NCBI GenBank assembly: GCA_023421505.1
Contig: JAEZTJ010000024.1
Coordinates: 1-42,419, forward strand
Reading direction: 5' to 3'
DNA length: 42,419 nt
DNA from: Bacillota bacterium
GTDB lineage: Bacteria; Bacillota; Clostridia; Lachnospirales; Lachnospiraceae
The notes under the pieces are model-generated. The model was not told the origin of the DNA. It saw nothing but the letters and a program-made list of their open reading frames with translations, and ran no database searches. Shown piece after piece: positions 1-7,757 of the stretch (position 1 is the stretch's first letter; every line of letters starts with the position of its first letter). The position numbers and the translations under genes are program-made.

Positions 1-27
1 GGTTCTATAATAAATATTGGGGTAGTA
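1..27 (+). repeat. Left terminal inverted repeat of the ISL3 element
   Basis: Starts GGTTCT and ends in a GGGGTAGTA block. It matches the complement of 1409-1435 at 18 of 27 positions, including the run TTGGGGT. The inner part also forms one arm of the terminator hairpin at 13-47. Confidence 0.7.
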
Positions 28-47
28 CTTTACCCCGATATTTTTTT
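13..47 (+). terminator. Intrinsic terminator inside the left IS end
   Basis: A near-perfect 12-bp stem, AATATTGGGGTA (13-24) with TACCCCGATATT (31-42), encloses a 6-nt loop and is followed by a T run (41-47). It would stop transcription entering from outside before it reaches the transposase. This is a known way for insertion sequences to limit impinging transcription. Confidence 0.65.
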
Positions 48-56
48 ACATTAAAA

Positions 57-131
57 TGCACTTATAACCAGCCTGCCTATTCTTTCGGTTCTGCGGCAAC
101 ATTTCTGAAAGAAGGTAGATTTATAAGTGCA
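57..131 (+). repeat. Inverted repeat spanning the transposase start
   Basis: TGCACTTATAA (57-67) is exactly complementary to TTATAAGTGCA (121-131), with a 53-nt loop. The right arm contains the GTG start codon (127-129), so a transcript starting upstream would bury the start in a stem. It may limit transposase translation from read-through RNA. That role is inferred. Confidence 0.5.
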
Positions 132-1302
132 CTCTAATTGTATCAATAAACTGTTAAATTTAGAAGATGTAATTATTAAAAGTATTAAACATTCTGATAC
201 TTTAATTACAATCCATTTGGAAACCAAACCTACTGAACAAATTTGCCCTACTTGTGGTTCCGTTACAAAAAAGATCCATGATTACCGCTTGCAAACTATT
301 AAGGATGTTCCTGTCCAGCTTAAGCCTACCAACCTAGTGTTGAAAAAAAGAAGGTACTCCTGTCCCTGCGGAAAGCATTTTTACGAAAAATACTCCTGGC
401 TTCCTAGATATCAGCATATGACAAAACGTCTTGCTATGTATATTTGTCATATGCTCAGGGAAACTATCAGCTATTCTTATGTGGCTTCGCAAGTAAATAC
501 TTCTGTTTCTACTGTAACAAGGGTTTTTGACCGTATTAATTATGATAAACCTTCCATTCCTAAAGTACTCTCCATTGATGAGTTCAGGGGGAATGCAGAG
601 ACAGGCAAATATCAGTGCATATTAGTTGATGGTAAGAAAAAATGTATTCTGGATATTCTTCCTGACCGGACACAATCACATCTTTGTAATTATTTTCGGG
701 ATGTTCCTAAAGTACAACGTAATCGAGTAGAGTTCTTTGTTTCAGATATGTGGGAGCCGTATCGTGATCTAGCAAAGATCTTCTTCCCCAATGCAACCCT
801 AATAGCCGACAAATATCATTTCATCAGACAGGTAACCTGGGCTATTGAAAATGTTCGTAAAAGACTTCAAAGAACCATGCCGGTATCCCTGCGGAAATAC
901 TATAAACATAGCCGGAGATTAATATTGGGAAGATACTATAAGCTTAGGGATGATCGTAAGAAGGAATGCGATCTAATGCTGCTATACAATGATGACCTAC
1001 GGAAAGCTCATTATTTCAAGGAATGGTTTTACCGTATTTGTGAAGAAAACAGCTACGCTGTGTTAAGAACAGAATTCTGGGATTGGATCAGAAATGCTGA
1101 ATTAAGTGGTATTAAGGAATTTGAAGATTGTGCCCGAACATTTCGTAACTGGTCTAAGGAAATACTAAATGCATTTAAGTATGGTTATACAAATGGTCCT
1201 ACAGAAGGCTATAACAATAAAATTAAAGTTCTTAAAAGAGTCTCATATGGGATAGTTAAATTTAATCGCTTTAGAAATAGGATATTACACACGAGTCGCT
1301 AG
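127..1302 (+). CDS. ISL3-family transposase
   Basis: DDE transposase of the ISL3 family, 391 residues, the usual length. The N-terminus has a zinc-finger-like Cys set (C40, C43, C80, C82-region CPCG) followed by a helix-turn-helix region. The catalytic triad is visible as D151 in SIDEF, D207 in VSDMW and E360 in GPTEGYNNKIK. The GTG start is the only sensible one: a TAA stop lies immediately upstream in frame, and a GAAGG Shine-Dalgarno site (111-115) is 11 nt away. The gene ends well inside the right inverted repeat. No frameshift is seen, so the enzyme is probably functional. A hairpin covering the start codon (57-131) suggests translational restraint. Confidence 0.9.
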   Translation: MHSNCINKLLNLEDVIIKSIKHSDTLITIHLETKPTEQICPTCGSVTKKIHDYRLQTIKDVPVQLKPTNLVLKKRRYSCPCGKHFYEKYSWLPRYQHMTKRLAMYICHMLRETISYSYVASQVNTSVSTVTRVFDRINYDKPSIPKVLSIDEFRGNAETGKYQCILVDGKKKCILDILPDRTQSHLCNYFRDVPKVQRNRVEFFVSDMWEPYRDLAKIFFPNATLIADKYHFIRQVTWAIENVRKRLQRTMPVSLRKYYKHSRRLILGRYYKLRDDRKKECDLMLLYNDDLRKAHYFKEWFYRICEENSYAVLRTEFWDWIRNAELSGIKEFEDCARTFRNWSKEILNAFKYGYTNGPTEGYNNKIKVLKRVSYGIVKFNRFRNRILHTSR

Positions 1303-1408
1303 AATAAAAGAAAATTAGGCAGGCTTATTAAGTGTACCCAAAAACTGCTTATAGAATCTAAATCATTAAAATAGCTCTTCATCCAGTATTTGAGGGGGAT
1401 TCAAAGAA

Positions 1409-1435
1409 TCCCACCCCAAGACTTGACAAAGAGCC
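1409..1435 (-). repeat. Right terminal inverted repeat of the ISL3 element
   Basis: Read on the minus strand it begins GGCTCTTTGTCAAG, matching the left end at 18 of 27 positions. It marks the right boundary of the element. Confidence 0.7.
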
Positions 1436-1445
1436 GATAAAAAAA

Positions 1446-1508
1446 GGGTTTTCAGTATGGGAACTTCCGTATAAAATGTTTTGCGGAAAGCCCTATCTCT
1501 GAAAACCC
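1446..1508. repeat. Long imperfect hairpin next to the IS
   Basis: Outer arms GGGTTTTCAG (1446-1455) and CTGAAAACCC (1499-1508) are perfectly complementary. The pairing continues inwards through ATGGG...TTCCG and CGGAA...CCTAT with a few mismatches. No T run follows on either strand, so it is a poor terminator. It could be a small palindromic intergenic repeat. Confidence 0.5.
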
Positions 1509-1656
1509 ATATTTATATCTATCGATTTTTACCGATCAGAAATCCATAATTGCTTTATGTGCATTGGTCCATTATTTGGATCATCGGGGTTTAATAAAAG
1601 TACATTAAACCTACATAAGAAAAAATCATTTAAAGGATTTATAATTCACTAATCTT

Positions 1657-2511
1657 CTAGGCTGACATTTTAAGATTCTTTCCTTTTCTAAACTGTACAA
1701 TAAACCAGAAAGCTAATGGAAATCCCAACACAAGACCTAACACTCCTTCTCCATTTAAGTAAAACAAATTGCCATGCAATATGCCTTGATCATTCGATGA
1801 AATGTTGCCTAGCACAAGCATATTCAATTCATTCCATATAGAATGCATTAGCAGAACAGGAATTAGGTTTTCTGATAAGTAATAGCAATAAGAATATGAA
1901 AAACTAAAAACAAAAACTACAGATGCCTGTACCAAGCAAACTATTAACGGTTCACTCATTCCTGATGCTTTTGCACTAAGATATGTAACTGGAACATGAA
2001 ATAACCCCCATACTATACCCACAAGAACAGTCGCCTTTAACTTCCCATAATTTTTTGTTAATTCAGGTAATAAAAATCCTCTCCATCCATATTCTTCTCC
2101 TAATAGAATTATCATATTTATAAAAATAGAAAGAATAATTTGTATCATATCACTTAGATCAGGTATTTTTTTATAATCTATTTCTCCTTTATTAAAGATC
2201 AACGCAATAAAGAAACAAAGTAAAATAAATACGATAGGGTAAAAAACAGCAAAAAGTAACGATTTCTTATTTAATGTTTTAACTGAAAACTGGAATCTTG
2301 TTTTTACATTTCTGTAAACAATTCTTTTAAATATGAATGCTAATATCGCCGGAAAAAACATGGCTAAAGCAATTGGAATGATTACAAATACAGAATTCGT
2401 ATCCAATTCCGGGTCCGTAAACAATGCAAATGATATCAGCCAGGTAACTATAAGAACAAGAGCTGAATACCAGAAAGCATAATTCCTCTTTGTGAATTTT
2501 TGATTAATCAT
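1657..2511 (-). CDS. CPBP-family intramembrane metalloprotease
   Basis: A polytopic membrane protein (284 residues, about eight hydrophobic segments) of the CPBP/CAAX-protease (Abi, Rce1-like) family. The three family motifs are present: EEYGWRG with E139, E140 and R144, FHVP with H172, and HSIWN with H223. These residues form the glutamate/histidine metal site of the family, so the protein should be an active intramembrane endopeptidase. Bacterial members act in CAAX-like processing or in self-immunity and maturation of bacteriocins. No peptide or bacteriocin gene is seen nearby, so the substrate is unknown. It stands alone on the minus strand, with 436 nt of non-coding DNA upstream. Confidence 0.85.
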   Translation of the reverse strand: MINQKFTKRNYAFWYSALVLIVTWLISFALFTDPELDTNSVFVIIPIALAMFFPAILAFIFKRIVYRNVKTRFQFSVKTLNKKSLLFAVFYPIVFILLCFFIALIFNKGEIDYKKIPDLSDMIQIILSIFINMIILLGEEYGWRGFLLPELTKNYGKLKATVLVGIVWGLFHVPVTYLSAKASGMSEPLIVCLVQASVVFVFSFSYSYCYYLSENLIPVLLMHSIWNELNMLVLGNISSNDQGILHGNLFYLNGEGVLGLVLGFPLAFWFIVQFRKGKNLKMSA

Positions 2512-2947
2512 ATCTTACCTCTAATTATTTGTATTTTTTAGGCAATTACGAAACTCAGTAAATCTTAATGCCCTATTATTGTTCTTATTATTATCGCTTT
2601 CTGACTCATTTTTGTTAAAATATTCTAATAAAAATCAATTATCAATGTTTTAATACTCTATTTCTTTTAGTGAAGACTATATTATTTATTTTAACACACA
2701 TATTTTCATTTTTCTACCAAATAGTACAAAAAATGCTCACCATAATTATTCTCTTTTAGTATTTTGTCTTACTCTTCCTAACTTTTACATTCTTACTCAG
2801 TCCCCTCCAGGAACCTTACCAAAAGCATCCTATCTTCAGGTCCTTTAATATTATCAAGAATTACTCTTAATTTAACAATAATCTTATATTGTACTATTAC
2901 CAACACTGTCCTACTATTTTATAATAAAGTAAGGTGCGTACCCCTCA
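2512..2947. other. AT-rich non-coding gap
   Basis: Very AT-rich sequence with stops in all frames and no recognisable remnant. It must hold the promoter of the CPBP protease gene (leftward). No convincing -35/-10 pair or strong terminator could be assigned by eye. Confidence 0.5.
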
Positions 2948-3994
2948 CTAACTTCTATTTTTCCTTTTAACTGCTTTTACAATAGCGAATACAATTAATG
3001 ACAGTATACCTATTCCTACACTCCAATAAAACCCATTATTACTTTGAGCATTACCTTGTGCTGGGGAAATAACCGCTGTTTCTATACTTCTATCAGGTTC
3101 GGGCGTCGGGATCTTATCTGTTTCCTGAAGATTTTTCTTACTCAAATCACCAATAGTGATTTGGGTATCATATGAAAGTTCACTAATATCATAGCTTACC
3201 TGAGTTCCTGCTTCCATTGACTGAAAATGTTTTTCCAAATCTATCTTACAAGTTTTATTCATTGTACCTCTTGAGAACACATAAACTTCTTTGCTTGATA
3301 AATTATATATATTGGAATACAAAGTACCTCCTTCACCCCAATTCTGCTTTGTGGCATTTAGAATAGTAGCGCATAACTCTATCGACAGTGACTGCTTTTG
3401 CAATAACTCTACAGCAGTGTTATAACGATCGCAGGGATATCCGCCCAGAGTAGGATCCGTAAGCCAATAATTTGTTATAACCTGGAAGTTCTCGTCTTGA
3501 CCTTTACGAATAATATGAAGCTTTCCTTCCATCCACTCAAATACTGCAGAAGCCCCTGTGGAATCAGAAAATAGAAGGTGATCGCAAAAACTGTCAGGGA
3601 TATTATATTTGTCAAAAAACTTCTCTACTTCTTCCACAGAGGTACATTTCGAGAGAGCGATATCTCCTAGATTATAATCTAGCTGCTTCTTATTACTATT
3701 ATGTGGGACTTCAGAGGACGGACAGGAAGCTCCATCATAAAATAAACCGTGTTCATTCATGCCACCTTGAACATAAGACAAATTATAAAAACATATACGA
3801 CCATAGCTGCTTTCACTGGGTGCTGTAACTACCATATAATTATTGATAGAATACATATAATCTTCGTTATTGCCTGCTAATATAGTGCCGTCCTCCAGCT
3901 CAGTTGTAAATATTATGCATGCCTTTGCCGGGCTAGATAGACAAACCATCAGTATTAGTGTAAAAAAGATCGATGCCAATCGTTTTAAATTCAT
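2948..3994 (-). CDS. Secreted, membrane-anchored Ntn-type linear amide hydrolase
   Basis: 348 residues. An N-terminal signal peptide (residues about 4-25, ending SPAKA) is followed directly by C26 in ACIIFTTELEDGTILAGNNEDY. In choloylglycine-hydrolase/penicillin-acylase-like and C45-type Ntn hydrolases the catalytic nucleophile is a Cys freed at the mature N-terminus, and the G-N-N-E-D stretch matches the conserved loop after it. Here signal-peptide cleavage itself would expose the nucleophile. The C-terminus has a transmembrane helix (about 322-342) followed by KAVKRKNRS, so the enzyme should be displayed outside the membrane. The likely reaction is hydrolysis of a C-N amide bond; bile salt, lactam, acyl-homoserine and peptide substrates are all possible. 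Confidence 0.75.
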   Translation of the reverse strand: MNLKRLASIFFTLILMVCLSSPAKACIIFTTELEDGTILAGNNEDYMYSINNYMVVTAPSESSYGRICFYNLSYVQGGMNEHGLFYDGASCPSSEVPHNSNKKQLDYNLGDIALSKCTSVEEVEKFFDKYNIPDSFCDHLLFSDSTGASAVFEWMEGKLHIIRKGQDENFQVITNYWLTDPTLGGYPCDRYNTAVELLQKQSLSIELCATILNATKQNWGEGGTLYSNIYNLSSKEVYVFSRGTMNKTCKIDLEKHFQSMEAGTQVSYDISELSYDTQITIGDLSKKNLQETDKIPTPEPDRSIETAVISPAQGNAQSNNGFYWSVGIGILSLIVFAIVKAVKRKNRS

Positions 3995-4127
3995 AATATT
4001 AACTCCCTAGTAAAATAATTTACCATGATTATACAATTCCAAATATAAAAATTCAATAATATTAACATCAGCGGTAATGGCTTTTAGATCGGATAAAAAC
4101 TAATCCTCATATTAATGAATAGCATCA

Positions 4128-4790
4128 TCAAAAAACCTGTTTTATGCGAGTAATTGATGTTTCCGAGACAATACGTACATAAGCTTCAATATCACTCAAA
4201 TGTTCGTACACCAACTGTTCTTCTACTCCCGAAGGTGCATATACTGTATAAAGAACACGGGATGTATGAGCAGTTATGGCGGTCCGCTGGTCCGGCCCCC
4301 GAAGGATGCTTGACATAACTGCTTCCTGATCCATAATCATAATGTCGTTTGGTATAGTTGTCACGTTATGACCACTTAGCGTGGTAAAGCTTTCGCTCCC
4401 GGTTGAGATTTTTACACTCACCGGTACCTTTATTTTATCGTAGTCGTGACCGGCTGTCAGAAGCGTATTTTTTAGTTCGGCCATAAACATGGCTTCAACC
4501 AAGGGTGCTCCGCCGGGTATTGGTTTACCCTTTATTACCGATTCGAGCTGAGGCAACACATGATAAGTATATCCGAATTTCTTATAGTATGAAATATAAA
4601 TATCCATTGGATGGAGCGCCTTCAGTTCTCCTCGTGATTTCTGAGTATACTGTGACCTTATCGTGTTTTCGAGTTCGTGCCGTTTAAACATCAGCCAATC
4701 CTCGGATGATTCATTTTGTACTTTCTCCATGAATAGAATTCCGATACAGCACTTTTCTATATCTCCTGTTTCATTAATAAAAATATCCAT
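4128..4790 (-). CDS. Solo B3/B4 tRNA-binding-domain protein
   Basis: 220 residues matching the stand-alone B3/B4 domain family (COG3382), related to the editing domain of the phenylalanyl-tRNA synthetase beta subunit. Typical features are the central HPMDIYISYYKKF, the GGAPLVEAMF segment and the late IMDQEAVMSSILRGPDQRT region. Family members are thought to bind or edit mischarged tRNA or act on amino acid-like ligands; the exact role is not established. A perfect 6-bp hairpin (4812-4827) lies between it and the decarboxylase remnant upstream. The start ATG is preceded by GGAAAGGA. Once probably co-transcribed with the PLP enzyme and PhzF genes upstream. Confidence 0.75.
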   Translation of the reverse strand: MDIFINETGDIEKCCIGILFMEKVQNESSEDWLMFKRHELENTIRSQYTQKSRGELKALHPMDIYISYYKKFGYTYHVLPQLESVIKGKPIPGGAPLVEAMFMAELKNTLLTAGHDYDKIKVPVSVKISTGSESFTTLSGHNVTTIPNDIMIMDQEAVMSSILRGPDQRTAITAHTSRVLYTVYAPSGVEEQLVYEHLSDIEAYVRIVSETSITRIKQVF

Positions 4791-4811
4791 TATCTTTATC
4801 TAATCCTTTCC

Positions 4812-4827
4812 GGTGATTTATATCACC
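4812..4827. promoter_or_regulatory. Perfect inverted repeat upstream of the B3/B4 gene
   Basis: GGTGAT (4812-4817), a 4-nt loop and ATCACC (4822-4827). It lies 22 nt upstream of the B3/B4 start on the minus strand and could be an operator or a leader hairpin overlapping the ribosome-binding region. Confidence 0.35.
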
Positions 4828-4882
4828 TTAAGTATTGGTAAAAATGACGTTATCTGGTTCCCATAAAATATTCATATTACTT

Positions 4883-5485
4883 TTAGCATATTCTCGCGCT
4901 TTCCCTGCAATTGACAAATATCTCAACACAATCATCTATATCATTTTTTGTGGTTTGCCAAGAGCAAACACTAATTCTGATGACAGGTTCGTTGCGCCAG
5001 GTCGCCCCGCCACACCAGCATTTTCCGCTGCATTGGATATTTTAAGCGTAGTCCTCGTCATATGAGCTGTTTCACATTTTATTAGAATCTGATTGAATAC
5101 AATATCGTTTAAAACCTCAAAGCCGTTTTCAGATAATCTTTGGGCAAAGTATTTTGCATTATCACACATGCTATCTACAATGCTTTGAACTCCGCTTTTG
5201 CCAAGATACTTAAGCGTCGCCCATAGTTCCACACTTCTGGCTCGCCTGGACATCTCTGGAGTGTAAAGCATTCCATCACGACAGCTCACTAAGTACTACC
5301 CTTATGTTGGGAGCACCAAACAGACCTTTACTACTTACATCCCAGTTCTGTTTTAACAGCAGTTCATTTCGAGCAGCTGCTAGGGCACAAATGATTGCTG
5401 TTGAGGAACCACTCACAAACCCGGTGGCCGTTCCTTCTGGCAGGCTCAGCAGTTCCGCTACCCATTGTTCACATATCTCTTCCAC
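4883..5485 (-). pseudogene. PLP-dependent decarboxylase/aminotransferase, deleted and frameshifted
   Basis: Remains of a group II-type PLP-dependent decarboxylase ('aspartate aminotransferase family', normally about 470 residues). The first block (5485-5276) carries LPEGTATGFVSGSS and LFGAPNIRVV, typical of the domain before the cofactor site. It then jumps, with a frame change near 5285, to RDGMLYTPEMSRRARSVELW and LKYLGKSGV, typical of the region about 190 residues later. The missing part would hold the HKW lysine that binds PLP. A further one-base frameshift near 5040 separates the end: in another frame WCGGATW and IRISVCSWQTT continue to a stop at 4883-4885. The N-terminal 80-100 residues are also absent; the frame begins exactly after the PhzF stop. 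The product cannot be active. Confidence 0.8.
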
Positions 5486-6364
5486 TTATATTATGTAATA
5501 ACCATCAATTCGAAGAGAAGCTCTTCCGCCAAACAAAACTTTATTATCTTTCATCTTCAATTTAATTATATTATAAATTCTGTCGTTTCCTCCTTGCTCT
5601 AGCGCAACTGGGGTACCATCCCAGAGTTTATTTTCATACATATAGTATCCAAATGCACTATTCCCAGATCCGGTAGCAGGATCTTCAAGATAGCCAAATT
5701 TGGGAGCAAACACTCTTGTATGGGCAATAAACTCAGTATTTTTAGTATCCATGCAAAAGATCAGAATTATGTCTATCTCGTTTATTAGGCAAAACTCTTT
5801 AAGCCGTTCCTCACATGGGAAGATATCAATTTCGCATTGAAATGAAGCAATAGGAACTATGAGTGTACAAAGCCCTGCATTAATTAAAGCCAAAGGATAA
5901 TGATCAGTAAGTACACTTTCCTCTACTCCAATTGCGTTGGAAATTTCAGCAGCAGTAACATTCACCTTATTGCGCGTTGGTTCTGGAGCAGCTATATAAA
6001 CGGCATCCTCTTCTTCTATCTCGTTATAAAGATGGAGTATTCCTTTTTTATTTGTTTCAAACGAGATCTCTTTTTTATACCGCAAAGTTTCATTGTTCTT
6101 GAGAAATTCATACATAGCGGCTATTGTTCCGTGTCCGCAAAAATCTACTTCACATTCTGACGAATAATAAGTCAGCTTACAATCTGATTTATCTGAGCTA
6201 GCACAGAATACCACCTCAGATACAAACCCTTTATGCTGCTTTGCTATATTTAGCATTTCCTCATCGGATAGGCTGTCTCCCCCTGTATAAATACATGCCG
6301 CCGGATTACCTAAAGAAAGTCCAGCTGTAAACGCATCCGATTTTTTATATATATATTTTTTCAT
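5486..6364 (-). CDS. PhzF-family epimerase/isomerase
   Basis: 292 residues, the normal size of a PhzF-like protein with two similar diaminopimelate-epimerase-type halves. Visible motifs are the catalytic-glutamate segment FVSEVVF (E50), CGHGT in the first half, and FAPKFGYLEDPATGSG in the second. PhzF itself isomerises dihydro-hydroxyanthranilate in phenazine synthesis, but most firmicute homologues have no phenazine operon and an unknown small-molecule substrate; no phz genes are seen here. A very strong Shine-Dalgarno site (AGGGGGGA) lies 7 nt before the ATG. The downstream decarboxylase remnant abuts the stop codon, suggesting a former amino-acid-modifying operon. The C-terminus GGRASLRIDG looks native. 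Confidence 0.85.
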   Translation of the reverse strand: MKKYIYKKSDAFTAGLSLGNPAACIYTGGDSLSDEEMLNIAKQHKGFVSEVVFCASSDKSDCKLTYYSSECEVDFCGHGTIAAMYEFLKNNETLRYKKEISFETNKKGILHLYNEIEEEDAVYIAAPEPTRNKVNVTAAEISNAIGVEESVLTDHYPLALINAGLCTLIVPIASFQCEIDIFPCEERLKEFCLINEIDIILIFCMDTKNTEFIAHTRVFAPKFGYLEDPATGSGNSAFGYYMYENKLWDGTPVALEQGGNDRIYNIIKLKMKDNKVLFGGRASLRIDGYYII

Positions 6365-6870
6365 TTTTTATCCCCCCTGAACAAGTTTGTTTCTTGACAT
6401 CAATTGTAGCATATAATTAATGTTAGTGTCTGGTCTCACATAGTTCATATTATATCTTACTTAAAATTCCGAATTAGTAAAGAGCCACAATGGCTAAAAT
6501 TCTACAGAGCCATTTGGAGGTATGCTCGCTTCCTTTTTACCTATTCGTCTTATTATTTCTCTCAGCTTTTTAATATTAATGCTTTTTGTTATACCATTTC
6601 TATTTATTCATGATTTTAGGAAATATATTATTATGAAACAGAGAGCCGGAAAGACTAAATTTCTGCTACAATCACAACATGAAATTCGAAAGCAAAACAT
6701 TTGGGAGGTTTCTATAAATACTCTAATTCGAAGTCTGGTCAAACAGGCATCCACATAGATATGTTCATGGAACAGGTCATACCAAGATTTAACCGTAAGC
6801 AAGTATCAGTGCTTTTGTAACTTGAAAAACAGAACATGCAAACCTGCCCTTTTGTATTCTATTACCAAAT
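6365..6870. other. Non-coding gap with possible unrecognised remnant
   Basis: 506 nt between the PhzF start and the end of the TetR gene. One plus-strand frame at about 6714-6821 reads like protein (SGQTGIHIDMFMEQVIPRF and a stop), but it lacks a start and a known family. No hairpin terminator or tRNA is seen. The promoter for the PhzF gene should lie in the first 100 nt. Confidence 0.4.
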
Positions 6871-7548
6871 TTAGTCATAAGTATAACTCACGATAAAATC
6901 TACTAAGGTCTCAATATATTCTTCCCTTTCTTTTTCATCTTCTACTTTAATGATATCATTACTAACCTCATTAACCGTAACATAAAGCATACGGGCCATA
7001 ACTGAAAAAGAAATTTTAGGTGATGTTTTTCTTAGTCTTCGTAAGGCGTTTTCTAATACGTTAATAATTTTCTGCTCTGTTTCTTTAATAATTATAGCTA
7101 ATTCTTTATTTTCTTTTTCAATCACCTTAGAATCATCAAAAAATCTTACAGTTTTCGAAGCACGAACTAACTGTTCGTGTACATACATCATAATATAATT
7201 TTGTGCTTGAGATTTAGACAGCTTCTCTAAGTCTTGAAACAAATGAACAGTACTAGAATATGAGCTCTCCAAATGTATTGTTGTAAGTGCCAGATAAATA
7301 TCCGCTTTATCCTTGTAATAATTATAAAAATTACCAACAGAAATTCCTGCTTTCTTTACAATCTCTTTGGTATTTGTATTGTAATACCCTTTTTCGACAA
7401 AGAGTTCATATGCTGCTTTCAACAGCTTATCCCGGCTTTCAAGTGTACGTTTTTGGATCTTTTTTTTAATTTTTACTTCACTGCTTTCTTGATTTTGCAT
7501 ACTGATGCCCATTGCAATTGCCACAAGATTTCGAGTTGAACGAATCAA
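6871..7548 (-). CDS. TetR-family repressor of the divergent MFS pump
   Basis: TetR/AcrR-type regulator, up to 225 residues. The DNA-binding region is clear (KLLKAAYELFVEKGYYNTNTKEIVKKAGISVGNFYNYYKDK, in two halves around residues 38-80), and the helical ligand domain follows. A TTG at 7548 has the best ribosome-binding site (AGAGAGG about 11 nt away); internal ATGs at residues 13 and 17 are alternatives and would remove a non-conserved basic leader. The gene is divergent from the MFS transporter. Two near-identical TGAA-N6-TTCA palindromes lie between them and overlap or flank both promoters, so it most likely represses both genes and responds to a drug carried by the pump. Confidence 0.85.
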   Translation of the reverse strand: MIRSTRNLVAIAMGISMQNQESSEVKIKKKIQKRTLESRDKLLKAAYELFVEKGYYNTNTKEIVKKAGISVGNFYNYYKDKADIYLALTTIHLESSYSSTVHLFQDLEKLSKSQAQNYIMMYVHEQLVRASKTVRFFDDSKVIEKENKELAIIIKETEQKIINVLENALRRLRKTSPKISFSVMARMLYVTVNEVSNDIIKVEDEKEREEYIETLVDFIVSYTYD

Positions 7549-7623
7549 TATATGGCTATCCTCTCTTTGTTAATTTTCTTTCGCCCGCCTTACGCTAAGA
7601 CATTTTTCTTTAACTATAACATA

Positions 7624-7652
7624 AATATAACTTGTTTATAATCCTTTGTCAA
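7624..7652 (-). promoter_or_regulatory. Sigma-A promoter of the tetR-type gene
   Basis: On the minus strand TTGACA (7652-7647) is followed by a 17-nt spacer and TATATT (7629-7624). Operator 1 lies 5 nt upstream of this -35 box. Confidence 0.7.
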
Positions 7653-7657
7653 TTTTC

Positions 7658-7671
7658 TGAATTTTAGTTCA
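7658..7671. promoter_or_regulatory. Operator 1, TGAA-N6-TTCA palindrome
   Basis: TGAATTTTAGTTCA sits between the two divergent -35 boxes. It differs from operator 2 at one base. The shared sequence and symmetric ends make it a likely TetR binding site for both promoters. Confidence 0.65.
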
Positions 7672-7679
7672 TTTTTCTG

Positions 7680-7708
7680 TTGACACATAAATAGCATTAT
7701 AGTACAAT
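7680..7708 (+). promoter_or_regulatory. Sigma-A promoter of the MFS gene
   Basis: TTGACA (7680-7685), 17-nt spacer, TACAAT (7703-7708). Near consensus, so strong when not repressed. Confidence 0.75.
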
Positions 7709-7718
7709 GCACATAAAC

Positions 7719-7732
7719 TGAATATTAGTTCA
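7719..7732. promoter_or_regulatory. Operator 2, TGAA-N6-TTCA palindrome
   Basis: TGAATATTAGTTCA begins about 10 nt after the MFS -10 box, over or just after the expected transcription start. A repressor bound here would block initiation or clearance. Its match to operator 1 (13 of 14 bases) supports a common regulator. Confidence 0.65.
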
Positions 7733-7757
7733 CTATTTTAAAAAGGATGATAACATT

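Larger units (their letters stand above)
1..1435 (+). mobile_element. ISL3-family insertion sequence, apparently complete
   Basis: The element is bounded by imperfect terminal inverted repeats at 1-27 and 1409-1435 (18 of 27 positions match), both starting with GG(C/T)TCT as ISL3 ends do. It carries one transposase gene with all visible catalytic residues. The left end sits at the window edge, so the 8-bp target duplication expected for the family cannot be checked; the right flank begins GATAAAAA. Inside the left end is an intrinsic-terminator hairpin (13-47). A nested, sub-terminal inverted pair is also present: a GCCTGCCTA-containing block at 58-82 and its complement at 1314-1332. The element could still be mobile, but this is inferred from intact parts only. 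Confidence 0.8.

Noticed and set aside
2948..3994. Reading the Ntn amidase as a lipoprotein
   Set aside because: The residue three before C26 is Lys rather than a Leu-like residue, and the downstream sequence matches Ntn nucleophile surroundings; a C-terminal helix already provides anchoring.
6522..6802. Short frames on both strands in the PhzF-TetR gap
   Set aside because: Hydrophobic or basic low-information translations, no start signals, overlapping each other; a possible relic at 6714-6821 could not be assigned.
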